The notes beneath the pieces were generated by a model, which ran no database searches, had not been told where the DNA came from, and saw only the letters and a program-made list of their open reading frames with translations. A stretch of 50,424 bases of DNA from Steroidobacter sp. (lineage in GTDB: Bacteria > Pseudomonadota > Gammaproteobacteria > Steroidobacterales > Steroidobacteraceae): assembly GCF_016790065.1 (NCBI RefSeq), contig NZ_JAEUPY010000638.1:1-50424 (forward strand), read 5' to 3'. Positions 36,865-45,636 of this stretch are shown here, one piece after another (the stretch's first letter is position 1; every line of letters begins with the position of its first letter). Both the position numbers and the translations under genes were made by a program.

Positions 36865-37314
36865 TCATTCGAGACACACGACCAGTTGCGCCGAATGACT
36901 GCGCCAGTTGATCGGAATGACGAAGGAACGGATGTTGTCTGGGGTAACGATTTTCTCGGGTTCGCCGGCTACCACCGTCGGCACCGAGATCATGAAGTCC
37001 TTGCCGAAATCCCGGCGCGCGTTGCCGGAGATCGTGTTGGCGACTTCGCCCACCAGGTCGCACATGTTTTCCTGGGTCAATTCCGTTTCGCCCATGCGCA
37101 TCAGCATGACTGTGAGCATGGGCCGCGAAGCAGTGAAATAAACGATGCCACGACGCTTACCGGCGATCGAAATCAGACCGGTGAATTCCTGAATGGTGGG
37201 CTTGCCTTCCTGCACGATGTAGGGCGAGCCGACCGACGCGGGTTGATTGGCCGCGGTCGCGAAATAGTGCGTCGTGCCTTCGACGAATGTTTCCAACTCG
37301 ACTTTAGTCATCAT
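36865..37314 (-). CDS. cheX: CheX-type CheY-phosphatase
   Basis: CheX-family phosphatases remove phosphate from CheY. The 149-residue length fits. The active-site helix is readable in CDLVGEVANTISGNARRDFG, with the ExxN pair (Glu, Asn) that inserts into the receiver active site. SVPTVVAGEP in the centre and the final beta strand SHSAQLVVCLE are typical. ATG 37314 overlaps the CheY stop by 11 bases, and GAGGGG lies upstream, so translation is coupled. Its partner is most likely the adjacent receiver. Confidence 0.9.
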   Translation of the reverse strand: MMTKVELETFVEGTTHYFATAANQPASVGSPYIVQEGKPTIQEFTGLISIAGKRRGIVYFTASRPMLTVMLMRMGETELTQENMCDLVGEVANTISGNARRDFGKDFMISVPTVVAGEPEKIVTPDNIRSFVIPINWRSHSAQLVVCLE

Positions 37315-37723
37315 TGCCGGCGCCCCTCAGCAGCTCTTCGAGCGCTTCTGTCAGCTGGCGATCTGTGAATGGCTTGCACAGAAAGCCATTGGCGCCTTTC
37401 TTCAAAGCTTCGATGGCGGTGGCTTTGTCGGAGAGCGCCGAAATCACCAGGATGAGAACGTCCGGTTTGATCTTCACCAGATTCTCGACGCATTCGATGC
37501 CATCCATCTCAGGCATCGTAATGTCCATGGTGACGACGTCCGCCGGCTCTTTGCGGAAGGCCTCGACGGCCTGTTTGCCATTCGCCGCGGTGGCGATCAC
37601 TTGCAGACGTTCAATCTGCAGTTCTCGCTCGATCTTGCGGCGAATTATGTTCGAATCGTCACAAATCATGAGCTTGAGCTTGCCGTTCGTCAACGGTGCA
37701 GCCTTGGCATTGGCGCTCGCCAT
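37304..37723 (-). CDS. CheY-like response regulator
   Basis: A 139-residue single receiver with all key residues: Asp-Asp in LMICDDSNIIRRK, phospho-acceptor Asp in VVTMDITMPEMDG, Ser in ISALSD and Lys in FLCKPFTDRQL. It has a 14-residue N-terminal extension. AGAGGGA precedes the start. It sits between the membrane kinase (62 bases upstream) and cheX (11-base overlap), so it is probably phosphorylated by that kinase and cleared by CheX. Whether it acts on a flagellar or pilus motor or on the adjacent TonB fusion is unknown. Confidence 0.94.
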   Translation of the reverse strand: MASANAKAAPLTNGKLKLMICDDSNIIRRKIERELQIERLQVIATAANGKQAVEAFRKEPADVVTMDITMPEMDGIECVENLVKIKPDVLILVISALSDKATAIEALKKGANGFLCKPFTDRQLTEALEELLRGAGNDD

Positions 37724-37785
37724 TGCAGTCCCTCTTAGTCTTCAGTATTCCAGTAGAAGCTGTTGGTCCGTCACTCAAAGAGGCA

Positions 37786-40101
37786 TCAGGCGGCCACTGC
37801 GCGTTCCGTCGCCGGCAGCCAGATCTTGAACTTGGAGAATTTCCCGCCGGCCGAGGCCAGTCCGACCCGGCCGCCCAGTTCGGCGACCAGGATGCGTACC
37901 AGGTCCATGCCGGCGCCGCGGCCCGCGTCGGTAGTGACCCGATCCGCCGTCGAGAATCCGGGGCGGAAAATCAGTGCCATGGTCTGGCGCGGGTCGAGCA
38001 TCGCGGCTTGCGCCGGGGTGATCAGGCCGCGTTCCACCGCCACTTCCTTGATCCGATCCAGCTGCAGGCCACGGCCATCGTCTTGGACGATCAGCTCGTA
38101 ACCGTCGGTGCCGCGTGGCGAGAACTCGACCGCCAGCGCACCGGTCTCGGCCTTGTTGGCCTTGGCGCGCTCGCTCGGTTCTTCGATGCCATGAACCACG
38201 GCATTACGAACCAATTGAATGGTGATGTCCTTGACCGCTCGGCGATAGGTCTCGGGCACGGCTTCCAGGCCGTTACAACGCAGATTCACTTGCTTGGACT
38301 GGCTGCTCGCCACACGGGCGGCCAGATCTTCGAGCGTACGTTCCAGGCCGGCTACCGCGCCGGTGGTTTCGCCCAGGTCGGCCGGGGCGTTGAGCGCGCG
38401 AGTGATTTGCGTCTGGTCCTGACCGGCCAACCACTGATCCACCTTCTCGGCGCCGACTTCGGTGCCGGCGTTGCGTTTGGTGGCGATGGCGTGATGCAGA
38501 TCGACCAGTCGGCTCAACATCTCGCGCACCTGGGCGAGGTGGTTGAACAGGTCGTCCAGCTTCACCACCAGAGGCAGGAAGTCGCTGCCCGACAATGACT
38601 GGCGGCCCTTCAAATCGTTGAGCGATTCTTCGAACGCGTGGGCGCGCTGTTCGACGGTCTTGAGGCCCAGCGCCGCCGCTTCGCCCTTGACCGCATGCAC
38701 CTGACGGTAGATGCCGTCGATCTTGGCGCGGAACGCGGATTCTTCGCGCGCCGGCTCTTTGAGAATCGAGTTGACCATCTTCAACGACACGTCGGCGTCG
38801 GTGAGGAAGCTGGTCAGGCTGTCCGGCTCCACGTGCAGGATACGTAACAACAGGTCGAGCTGGGCCTGGGCTTTTTCCTGCGAATCCAGCAGTTCGCGCG
38901 ACAGCATCACGCGCTTGGTCACGTCGTTCACGGTGACCAGCAAATGTGACAGCGTGCCTTCGGATTTGACGCGGTTGAAGTCGAATTCCAGGAAGTGAGT
39001 GTCGAAGCCGCCGGCCGGATTGTCGAAATGCACTTCCACTTCGTTCAACGGATTGATGGTCTTCACCAACTTCTCGTTGACTCGTTCGCCCCACAACAGT
39101 GCCACGTAGTCCATGGCGGTGCGCAGGGTCTTTTCCGGCACGATGTCCTTCAACAATTTGTCGAAGGTCAGATCCAGAAAGTCTTCGCGACGGAAGATGT
39201 TGTTCAAGGCCATCGAGCGCTCGCTACCGAGCTTCAAGTCCTTGTCCAGCAGGAACAGGCCTTCGTTCACGGTGCGCAGAATGTCCTGCGTTTCCTTGCG
39301 CTGCCGGTTCGAGGACGCTTCTTCCTTACGCAAGTTGCGGGCGAAGAACAGGAAGATCGCGCCGAGCAGCAACAAGGCCGCGACCATGCCGCCGATCTGG
39401 ATGTAACGCAGCGTGTCGGTCTCTTTGCGGCTGTGAGCTTCGACCTGAACTGACAAGTCGTTCAGCAGCTTGGCCAGCTGGCCGTGGGCGGCGTTGCCGT
39501 ATTCAGTGAGATCGCTCAAAGCCGCCTGCAAGCGACGGCCGCGCGGGCTGAGCTGAATCGTCGGAGCGGCAGGCGGCGGCGCGGCCACCGCAGGCGCTGC
39601 ATTCTTGCCATTGGCGGCCGGTGCAGGAGCCGGGGCGGGCGCCGGCTGGGCAGTCACATAGGGCGAGCCGGAGAAACGCAGGATGGGATCGAGCTTGGCC
39701 TTGTAGCCGTCCCACAGCTTGCTGCCGTTTTTCAGCTGTTCGACCGCGGTGGGCGCGGTCATGGATGGCAGCACCAGGATTTCACCGGCGCTGTCAGTGA
39801 TCATGCCGCCGTTGGCTAGACCGTTCAGGGAACGATCGAAGGCGGTGGCGGCTTTGCGCAGGCTTTCCAGCGCGTCCTCGATCTTTTCGCCGTTTTGCAG
39901 GCGTTGTGCCAGCTGCACGCTGGCGTCGTACACCGCGCGGGGCTGTTGAGCCTGGTTTTCCAGGAAGCGGACGCCGGCGACGTTATCCGAGAACTGTCCG
40001 GCCTTGCCGTGGTTCAACGCCAGGATGATGGCGATGAACACCAGAAATCCGGTGATCGCGAAGACGATTCCCTTGTATCGACCCAGATCGAGAATTCCCA
40101 T
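37786..40101 (-). CDS. Membrane-bound CheA-like histidine kinase with Hpt domain, no CheW-like domain
   Basis: The 771-residue protein (start MGILDLGRYK, preceded by GGGGAAGG) has TM1 about 12-30 and TM2 about 236-254. The periplasmic loop resembles the PilJ/NarX four-helix sensor (SLNGLANGG, KLWDGYKAKLDPIL) and includes an Ala/Pro linker. After a PAS-like region (about 270-400), an Hpt helix carries the phosphorylatable His469 (VHAVKGEAAALGL). The CheA-type ATPase follows, with N-box LVRNAVVHGIEEP, VQDDGRGLQ and GRGAGMDLV. The chain ends right after the ATPase, so the CheW-like P5 domain that docks CheA to receptors is missing; the kinase itself is the membrane sensor. CheY, CheX and the TonB fusion follow. 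Confidence 0.9.
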   Translation of the reverse strand: MGILDLGRYKGIVFAITGFLVFIAIILALNHGKAGQFSDNVAGVRFLENQAQQPRAVYDASVQLAQRLQNGEKIEDALESLRKAATAFDRSLNGLANGGMITDSAGEILVLPSMTAPTAVEQLKNGSKLWDGYKAKLDPILRFSGSPYVTAQPAPAPAPAPAANGKNAAPAVAAPPPAAPTIQLSPRGRRLQAALSDLTEYGNAAHGQLAKLLNDLSVQVEAHSRKETDTLRYIQIGGMVAALLLLGAIFLFFARNLRKEEASSNRQRKETQDILRTVNEGLFLLDKDLKLGSERSMALNNIFRREDFLDLTFDKLLKDIVPEKTLRTAMDYVALLWGERVNEKLVKTINPLNEVEVHFDNPAGGFDTHFLEFDFNRVKSEGTLSHLLVTVNDVTKRVMLSRELLDSQEKAQAQLDLLLRILHVEPDSLTSFLTDADVSLKMVNSILKEPAREESAFRAKIDGIYRQVHAVKGEAAALGLKTVEQRAHAFEESLNDLKGRQSLSGSDFLPLVVKLDDLFNHLAQVREMLSRLVDLHHAIATKRNAGTEVGAEKVDQWLAGQDQTQITRALNAPADLGETTGAVAGLERTLEDLAARVASSQSKQVNLRCNGLEAVPETYRRAVKDITIQLVRNAVVHGIEEPSERAKANKAETGALAVEFSPRGTDGYELIVQDDGRGLQLDRIKEVAVERGLITPAQAAMLDPRQTMALIFRPGFSTADRVTTDAGRGAGMDLVRILVAELGGRVGLASAGGKFSKFKIWLPATERAVAA

Positions 40102-40638
40102 GTACCTTCCCCTTGGCCGCGCGCCACGAAGGCCGCGAACGGACCTACCCTCAAGCCGGAATGCGCGAAAAGCTGGCCCCGCGTCTTCCCAGACTGCAGC
40201 CTTCCGCTCCCTGTTGAACAAGTATGTAATCTGACAATAAGCACTTTGACTGTCGCTCGACTCAGTTCCCGTTTTTAAATGACGAAAACTTGCACCAGTT
40301 CAAAGTTTCGCGCAGTGGGCTGCGTGAATTGCCGTCGTCTAACTTCCGGAAAGGCTTAATTGCGATCGAGCCGATCGCGCCGCTGTATGTGACATCGTTG
40401 CAACAGCGCGCCGCCGATACTTTGCCGGAGGCGCTGCGGCAGACAGTTTTGCCTGCAACCCCGGGGGCAAGTCAATGGCGCGTTTATGCGACAAGCAGGC
40501 GTTTTCGACGCCGTTGCAAGCACTTACGCACCGTAAGAGGTCACTTGGGATGCTCGACAAGGCCGCGGTCGCCGCTCATAGTGCGCTCCTCGCGATAGGT
40601 TTACACCCTTTGGGCCGCCTCTTACCGACGCGTGGGTC
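40102..40638. other. 537-base intergenic region between divergent kinase operon and unknown gene
   Basis: No convincing gene was found. It should hold the promoter of the kinase operon (minus strand) and of the gene at 40639. A perfect inverted repeat CTTACG-CAC-CGTAAG lies at 40523-40537. On the minus strand, a 12-codon frame (40541-40579) has an unusually good GAGGAG Shine-Dalgarno sequence. I could not assign promoter boxes with confidence. Confidence 0.5.
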
Positions 40639-41115
40639 ATGAGCAAAATAGAATTCAAATCACATGTGCCCGTTGCCCAGAAGACGGCGCTGGAAGCGTT
40701 GTTGTTTTTCAATGCTTGCCAGGAGCGCGTCAGCGCCTGTATTGCCGATGCCATCGAGAAGTTTGGTGCGCCGGAGATCGTTGCCGATCGCGATCGGCTG
40801 CGTATTCATATGAAGGGCCTGCCGGAGGTGCAATCGCTGTTCGCCATCGACAGTGCGACCGGTCGGCCGGTCGGCGTCGCCGTTTATGCGCGCCAGGACA
40901 TCGAGCATGTAACCGTCGTGCACATCGGCATCACATCGGAGTTCGCCAGCGGCGGTTATCGCGCCAACGAGCAGCTGTTGCTGAAGCTGTTGCGTGAAGT
41001 GCGTCGTTCCACTCGTCGCGTCAAAGGCGTGCGCAGTATGGATTTGTATTACGCCACCGGCACCGCGCGCACCGCGACTCCGCGTTGGCGAGCACCTGCC
41101 AAGGCGCTGATGTAA
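40639..41115 (+). CDS. Uncharacterised protein, 158 residues
   Basis: I do not recognise it securely. The middle (VGVAVYARQDIEHVTVVHIG then a Gly-containing turn and the helix NEQLLLKLLREVRRSTRR) has the strand-turn-helix look of a GNAT acetyltransferase core, but the acetyl-CoA loop is not clear. The C-terminus is basic. No signal peptide or TM segment is present. Codon use looks coding. It lies before the EEP-family gene with a 61-base gap. Confidence 0.6.
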   Translation: MSKIEFKSHVPVAQKTALEALLFFNACQERVSACIADAIEKFGAPEIVADRDRLRIHMKGLPEVQSLFAIDSATGRPVGVAVYARQDIEHVTVVHIGITSEFASGGYRANEQLLLKLLREVRRSTRRVKGVRSMDLYYATGTARTATPRWRAPAKALM

Positions 41116-41176
41116 CGGTTGATATCGTCGCGTTCCTTCCTTCTAATGCCTGCTCCGCGGCGGCAGGTTTGCTGAA

Positions 41177-42133
41177 TTGTTCCAAGCAGCGTTCATTCGC
41201 ATCACCAACAAGTTCGTCTTGCTGGGCACGGCGGTCGTTTGGCTATCGTTATTGGCCGGGCTGCTCGGCCGGCTGGCGTGGCCGTTCGATTTGTTTGCTC
41301 ACTTCCGTGTGCAGTACGCGGTGTCGTTTGTTTTGCTGGCCGCCGTGGCCGCGATGTTGCGTCGGTATGGGCTCGCGCTGGCGGCCGCGTTCGGTTTCGT
41401 CATCAGCTCAGTCGCATTGTTTCCCTATGTGTCGACGGAGCCGGTCGCTACAGCAGCGGCCACGCCAAACGGTGCGACGTTTCGATTGCTGTCGTTCAAT
41501 GTTTGGTTTCGCAATCCCGACATGGCGCGCGTCGCGGAGTACATCGAACAGTCACAAGCGGATGCCGTGGTGCTGTTGGAATTGACGCCGCCGCAAGCCG
41601 AAACGTTGCTACCGCTGCTGCCGAGTTATCCGCACTATCACATCGAGCCGAGCCGGATGGGCGCGGCCGTGTTCACCAAATGGCCCATGCTGTCAGCCGA
41701 GTCTGTGCCGCTGTCCCACAGTGGTGCCATTGCCGCGAGAATGACCGTCGATTGGCGAGGTACGCCGGTGAATGTATTGGGCGTGCATCTGAATTGGCCG
41801 CTCGGGCCGCGCAACTCGGAATTTCGTAATCAAGAACTGAGCGAGTTGGTGGAGTTCAGCAAAGCCCAGCAAGGGCCGTTGATCGTGGCGGGCGATTTCA
41901 ATCTCACACCCTGGTCGGAATATTTCGCCGCTGCGCTGGAACGCTCGGGATTGCACGATGCCGCGGTCGGCTTCGGCTTAGCGCGCAGTTGGCCGGCGCA
42001 GTTCGCGCCAGTCGGTATGCGCATCGATCATTGTTGGCTGTCGCCGCAATGGCGCAGCCTCTCCGCCGCGATCGGGCCGTCGTTAGGTTCGGATCATCTG
42101 CCGCTGGTCGCGGATCTGTCTTTGCAGCCGTAG
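41177..42133 (+). CDS. Membrane-anchored endonuclease/exonuclease/phosphatase (EEP) family protein
   Basis: The N-terminal 90 residues contain three hydrophobic segments. The rest is an EEP-fold hydrolase with the expected motifs: LSFNVWFRNPD (metal-binding Asn), VVLLELT (Glu), GVHLNWP (His), VAGDFNLTPWS (Asp, Asn) and GSDHLPLVADL (Asp-His). Such proteins may hydrolyse phosphodiesters of lipid, inositol or nucleic acid, and the substrate cannot be read. It starts at TTG, preceded by GGCAGG at about 9 bases, and no other start fits better. It converges with the NYN gene, with stops one base apart. Confidence 0.88.
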   Translation: MFQAAFIRITNKFVLLGTAVVWLSLLAGLLGRLAWPFDLFAHFRVQYAVSFVLLAAVAAMLRRYGLALAAAFGFVISSVALFPYVSTEPVATAAATPNGATFRLLSFNVWFRNPDMARVAEYIEQSQADAVVLLELTPPQAETLLPLLPSYPHYHIEPSRMGAAVFTKWPMLSAESVPLSHSGAIAARMTVDWRGTPVNVLGVHLNWPLGPRNSEFRNQELSELVEFSKAQQGPLIVAGDFNLTPWSEYFAAALERSGLHDAAVGFGLARSWPAQFAPVGMRIDHCWLSPQWRSLSAAIGPSLGSDHLPLVADLSLQP

Positions 42134-42134
42134 C

Positions 42135-42971
42135 TTACTCGGGGCGCGGCGCGCGACGAATGATATAGCCGCCGGATTTCTGATCGGGCTCCAAGGTCAG
42201 CAGCTTGCGAGTCTGCGCCTCTTCGAGCAGATCGCTGAAGGTGCGGAAACCGAAGTAACTTTCGTTGAAGCCGGGATTACGGCGCTTCAAGGTCTGTTTG
42301 ACCATGGAGCCCCAGATTTTCTCGTCCTGATCGCGTTCTTCGGCGAGCGCATCGATGGTGTCCACCACCAAATCGAAGGCTTGTTGTTTACGATCTTCCT
42401 CCGTGGTCTCGGGCTTGGCTGCTTTGGGAGCCTCAGTGCCCTGCGCGCCTGCGGCGGCGGGTTTCGCAGCAGCAGCCGCCGGTTGCTTACGACGCGCGCG
42501 CTGCTTGTTCTTCTTTTCTTCCTGGCGCACCAAGTCATCGTAAAAGATGAACTCGTCGCAGTTGGCGATCAGCAAATCGGACGTGGAGCTTTTCACGCCG
42601 ACGCCGATCACGGTCTTATTGTTTTCGCGCAGCTTGCTGACCAACGGCGAGAAGTCCGAGTCGCCGCTGATGATGACGAAGGTATCGACGTGCGCCTTGG
42701 TGTAACAAAGATCCAGCGCGTCCACCACCAAGCGAATGTCGGCGGAGTTCTTGCCCGAAATCTTCACATGCGGGATTTCGATCAGCTCGAACGATGCTTC
42801 ATGCATCGGCTTCTTGAAATCCTTGTAGCGATCCCAGTCGCAGTACGCCTTCTTGACCACGATGCTGCCTTTGAGCAGCAAGCGTTCGAGCACGCGATCG
42901 ATATCGAACTTGGCGTATTGAGCATCTCGCACACCGAGCGCGATGTTCTCGAAATCGCAGAACAGCGCCAT
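42135..42971 (-). CDS. NYN-domain (LabA-like) putative RNase with LOTUS/OST-HTH domain
   Basis: NYN domains are PIN-like metal-dependent nucleases. Residues 1-155 carry the acidic site: FCDFENIAL, SADIRLVVDAL and IISGDSDFSPLV. A Lys/Ala-rich linker (about 160-200) leads to a C-terminal OST-HTH/LOTUS-like domain (WGSMVKQTLKRRNPGFNESY) that often binds RNA. ATG 42971 gives the family-typical start MALFCDFEN. GTG 42992, overlapping the corA stop with AAGGG upstream, is possible and would add seven residues. Coupling to corA is likely. The RNA target is unknown. Confidence 0.88.
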   Translation of the reverse strand: MALFCDFENIALGVRDAQYAKFDIDRVLERLLLKGSIVVKKAYCDWDRYKDFKKPMHEASFELIEIPHVKISGKNSADIRLVVDALDLCYTKAHVDTFVIISGDSDFSPLVSKLRENNKTVIGVGVKSSTSDLLIANCDEFIFYDDLVRQEEKKNKQRARRKQPAAAAAKPAAAGAQGTEAPKAAKPETTEEDRKQQAFDLVVDTIDALAEERDQDEKIWGSMVKQTLKRRNPGFNESYFGFRTFSDLLEEAQTRKLLTLEPDQKSGGYIIRRAPRPE

Positions 42972-42991
42972 GCTGGTGATGCTATGAGCCA

Positions 42992-43975
42992 CTATAACCA
43001 ACCCTTGCGTTTGAACAGCGCGTAAGTGACCACCATCGAAGCGATCATCAGTCCGATGGAAAAGAAGAAATTACTGTACTTGCCCGGCAGGTCCGGCAGC
43101 AGGTGATAGTTCATGCCGTAGATGCTGGCGATCAAGGTCGGCGGCAGGAACAACACCGCGGCCACCGAAAAGATCTTGATGATGTTGTTCTGTTCGACGT
43201 TGATCAGGCCGAGCGTGGCTTCCAACAGGAACGACACTTTGGAGCCGAGGAACGACGCGTGATCGGACAGCGACAACACGTCGCGACTGATGGAATGAAA
43301 CCGATCGCGCTGCTCGCCGGTGATGCCCGAGACCGACTGCTGCACGAACATCAACAAGCGGCCCAAGCTGACCAAGCTTTCTCGGCCTTTGGAGTTGAGT
43401 TCGCCGTTGAAGCCGATGCGCTCGATCATGGCGCGCAGATCGCGGCTGGTCGGTTGACCGCTGCCGTTACGCGCGAAGATGTTGCCGGACACGTTGTCCA
43501 GATCGGAGCCGACGCGTTCGAGCACATCGGCGATGCGTTCGATGAAAGCTTCCATCAACCCCGCCAGAATGGTCACTGCGTTCTGGCACGAAGCCGGATG
43601 TTTGCCGGCGTAGCTGATGAATTGCTGAAACGGCTTGGTGTCGAGGTAGCGATTGGTGATGAGTCGATTGCCGGCGAGGATGAAGGTCACCGCCGTGCTG
43701 ATCGGTCGATCGGTATCGAGTTGCGCGGCGACCGTCGTGGTCATGTAGAGCGCGCCGTTGTCCTCGTACAGCCGGTTCGAGGTCTCGATCTCCTTCATTT
43801 CCTCGCGCGTCGGCACTTCGATGCCGAACGAGGCTTCGACCAGCTTTTCTTCCTCGACGGTGGGCTCGAGCAAGTCGATCCAGACCGCCGGTGTTGGAAT
43901 CGGCGGCCCGTCGTCGCCGTCACCCAGCGGGGCCTTGGCCAGGCCCTGAGCGGTTGGGACGAAGATGTTCAGCAT
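42992..43975 (-). CDS. corA: CorA-family Mg2+/Co2+ channel
   Basis: A 327-residue CorA: cytoplasmic alpha/beta domain, long helix, and two C-terminal TM segments. The signature GMN is at 287-289 (ASIYGMNYH) between TM1 (IFSVAAVLFLPPTLIASIYG) and TM2 (FFFSIGLMIASMVVTYALF), ending in the basic KRKGWL tail. It sits directly upstream of, and probably coupled to, the NYN/LOTUS gene. No M-box or other leader was seen in the 20-base gap after dsbA. Confidence 0.94.
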   Translation of the reverse strand: MLNIFVPTAQGLAKAPLGDGDDGPPIPTPAVWIDLLEPTVEEEKLVEASFGIEVPTREEMKEIETSNRLYEDNGALYMTTTVAAQLDTDRPISTAVTFILAGNRLITNRYLDTKPFQQFISYAGKHPASCQNAVTILAGLMEAFIERIADVLERVGSDLDNVSGNIFARNGSGQPTSRDLRAMIERIGFNGELNSKGRESLVSLGRLLMFVQQSVSGITGEQRDRFHSISRDVLSLSDHASFLGSKVSFLLEATLGLINVEQNNIIKIFSVAAVLFLPPTLIASIYGMNYHLLPDLPGKYSNFFFSIGLMIASMVVTYALFKRKGWL

Positions 43976-43995
43976 GGCGGGAGTTCCGCCCGGCG

Positions 43996-44868
43996 TCAGC
44001 CGCCGTGCTCGTGAGCCGCCAGCTCGTCGATCAGGCCAAACAGCTGAGACTCGCCGCCGGCGGTGCTCACATCGGTGCTGTACTTGCCGTTGACGACCAC
44101 CGTCGGCACGGACTGGATGCGATAGCGCTTGTTCAGGAAGTCCGCCCGCTGCAGCTTGGACTCCACCGCGAACGACGAGAATGCTTTGGTGAACTCATCC
44201 TTGTTGACGCCGTGCTGCTGGAAGAACGCGGCGATCTTGTCGACGCTGTTCAGCTGATTGCCGGTGACGTGGATCTCGCGAAAGATCAGCGAGTGCAGCT
44301 CGTCGAGCTTGCCGAGCAGTTCGGCGGTGTAGAAGACGCGAGCATGCAGCCGGGTGCCTTCGTTCCACATCGCCGGCACGCGCACGAACTCGACGTAGGC
44401 TGGCTTGTTCTTGCCGCGCCAGGATTCGATGGCCGGGTCGAGCGCGAAGCAATGGCCGCAGCCGTACCAGAACACTTCGGCCACTTCGACCTTGCCGGGG
44501 CCGGCATTGGTCGGCTGGGCCGGCACGATCTTCTGATAGTTGGCGCCTTCCTTGTACTTCGCCGAAGTCGCCGGGCCGCTGGCTGCGCCACCCAGCTTCA
44601 GCGCTGGCTGCGTGGTCGAGGCCTGCTGTTGTTCGGCTGGAGCCGGCGCGTCATCGAGCTCGCTGACCGTTTCGGCCGGAGCCGCGATCGCGGCCTGATC
44701 GGTCGCCGCCTGTTCGGCCGGAGCCGCAGCAGCGCCTTCTGTCGCCGGGGCCGCGGCTTGCTCAGCCGCCGGAGTGGCAGCTGGTGCCGGAGTTGTCGAA
44801 GCGGACTCTTGTTTGCCGCAAGCAGTCAGCAGCACCAGGGTCGATAGCAGGGCAGCGAGTTTGTTCAT
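43996..44868 (-). CDS. dsbA: DsbA-type thiol:disulfide oxidoreductase, lipoprotein form
   Basis: It introduces disulfides into exported proteins. The start ATG 44868 gives a lipoprotein signal (MNKLAALLSTLVLLTAC, Cys17; Gly at +2 suggests outer-membrane sorting). An 80-residue Ala/Glu/Pro linker follows, then the thioredoxin fold. The active site is Cys137-Gly-His-Cys140 (WYGCGHCF), not the more usual CPHC, and the cis-proline loop QSVPTVVVNG is intact. The 290-residue length comes from the linker. The order dsbA - cytochrome c4 - engB matches Pseudomonas. Confidence 0.93.
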   Translation of the reverse strand: MNKLAALLSTLVLLTACGKQESASTTPAPAATPAAEQAAAPATEGAAAAPAEQAATDQAAIAAPAETVSELDDAPAPAEQQQASTTQPALKLGGAASGPATSAKYKEGANYQKIVPAQPTNAGPGKVEVAEVFWYGCGHCFALDPAIESWRGKNKPAYVEFVRVPAMWNEGTRLHARVFYTAELLGKLDELHSLIFREIHVTGNQLNSVDKIAAFFQQHGVNKDEFTKAFSSFAVESKLQRADFLNKRYRIQSVPTVVVNGKYSTDVSTAGGESQLFGLIDELAAHEHGG

Positions 44869-44926
44869 GGCGTTCCGAGCAATAGGTTCGCGAATGGCGC
44901 GCGCTATCGACCCAATGTGAGTGCGA

Positions 44927-45553
44927 TCAGCGCAGGCCCTGGATGTAAGCAGCCACCGCGTCGATTTGTTCATCGCTGAGCGAAGCGGCGACATTGCGCA
45001 TCATTTGATTCGGGTCGGTCTGCCGTGTTCCCGAGCGATACGCTTTCAGCTGCGCGACGGTGTAAACGGCGTGCTGACCCTTGATGTTGGCGTAGCCGGC
45101 GGCCGGATTGCCGGAGCCGTTCGGGCCGTGGCAAGAGGCACAGGCTGCGACACCCTTGGCCACATCGCCGCCGCGGAACAGCTTCTGGCCCAGCGCCACC
45201 TTCGAGGGTTCGGCTTCCAGCGTGCCGGTGGGCTTCTGGCTGGCGTAGAACGCGGCGAGATCGGCCACGTCCTCATCGGACAGCGGCTTGGCCATCGGGG
45301 TCATCAGCACGTTGCTGCGCTGGTCATTCTTGAACGCAGTCAGCTGGCGCTTGATGTAGGTTTCGTGCTGGCCGGCCAGGTTGGGCCATTCCGGGTTCAC
45401 GCTGGTGCCTGTGACACCATGGCAAGCGACGCAGGTGCCGGCCTTGGCCTGGCCCTTTTCGGCGGAGCCGGCGACAGACGGTTCGGCTGCGAATCCAACA
45501 CCCGCCTGCAGGCCGCACAGAACGGTGAGCAGGACCATCGACTGAAACTTCAT
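44927..45553 (-). CDS. Di-haem cytochrome c4
   Basis: A periplasmic electron carrier feeding terminal oxidases. The start ATG 45553 (signal [24 protein letters not shown] upstream) gives 208 residues. Two CxxCH haem sites are present: Cys41-x-x-Cys44-His45 (TCVACHG) and Cys138-x-x-Cys141-His142 (ACASCHG). Candidate Met ligands lie in [20 protein letters not shown] and [16 protein letters not shown], one per domain, showing the duplicated c4 layout. It is divergent from engB with 83 bases between them. Confidence 0.94.
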   Translation of the reverse strand: MKFQSMVLLTVLCGLQAGVGFAAEPSVAGSAEKGQAKAGTCVACHGVTGTSVNPEWPNLAGQHETYIKRQLTAFKNDQRSNVLMTPMAKPLSDEDVADLAAFYASQKPTGTLEAEPSKVALGQKLFRGGDVAKGVAACASCHGPNGSGNPAAGYANIKGQHAVYTVAQLKAYRSGTRQTDPNQMMRNVAASLSDEQIDAVAAYIQGLR

Positions 45554-45636
45554 TATTCGCAACTCCGGTAGCGGCGGCTGGCCAAAAGGCGCGGAATTGT
45601 ACACTAGCGATACACCCCGCCTGCAGCCCCTATCCA

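Noticed and set aside
40290..40598. Plus-strand 102-codon frame in the intergenic region
   Set aside because: No Shine-Dalgarno match, arginine-rich composition, and no recognisable domain.
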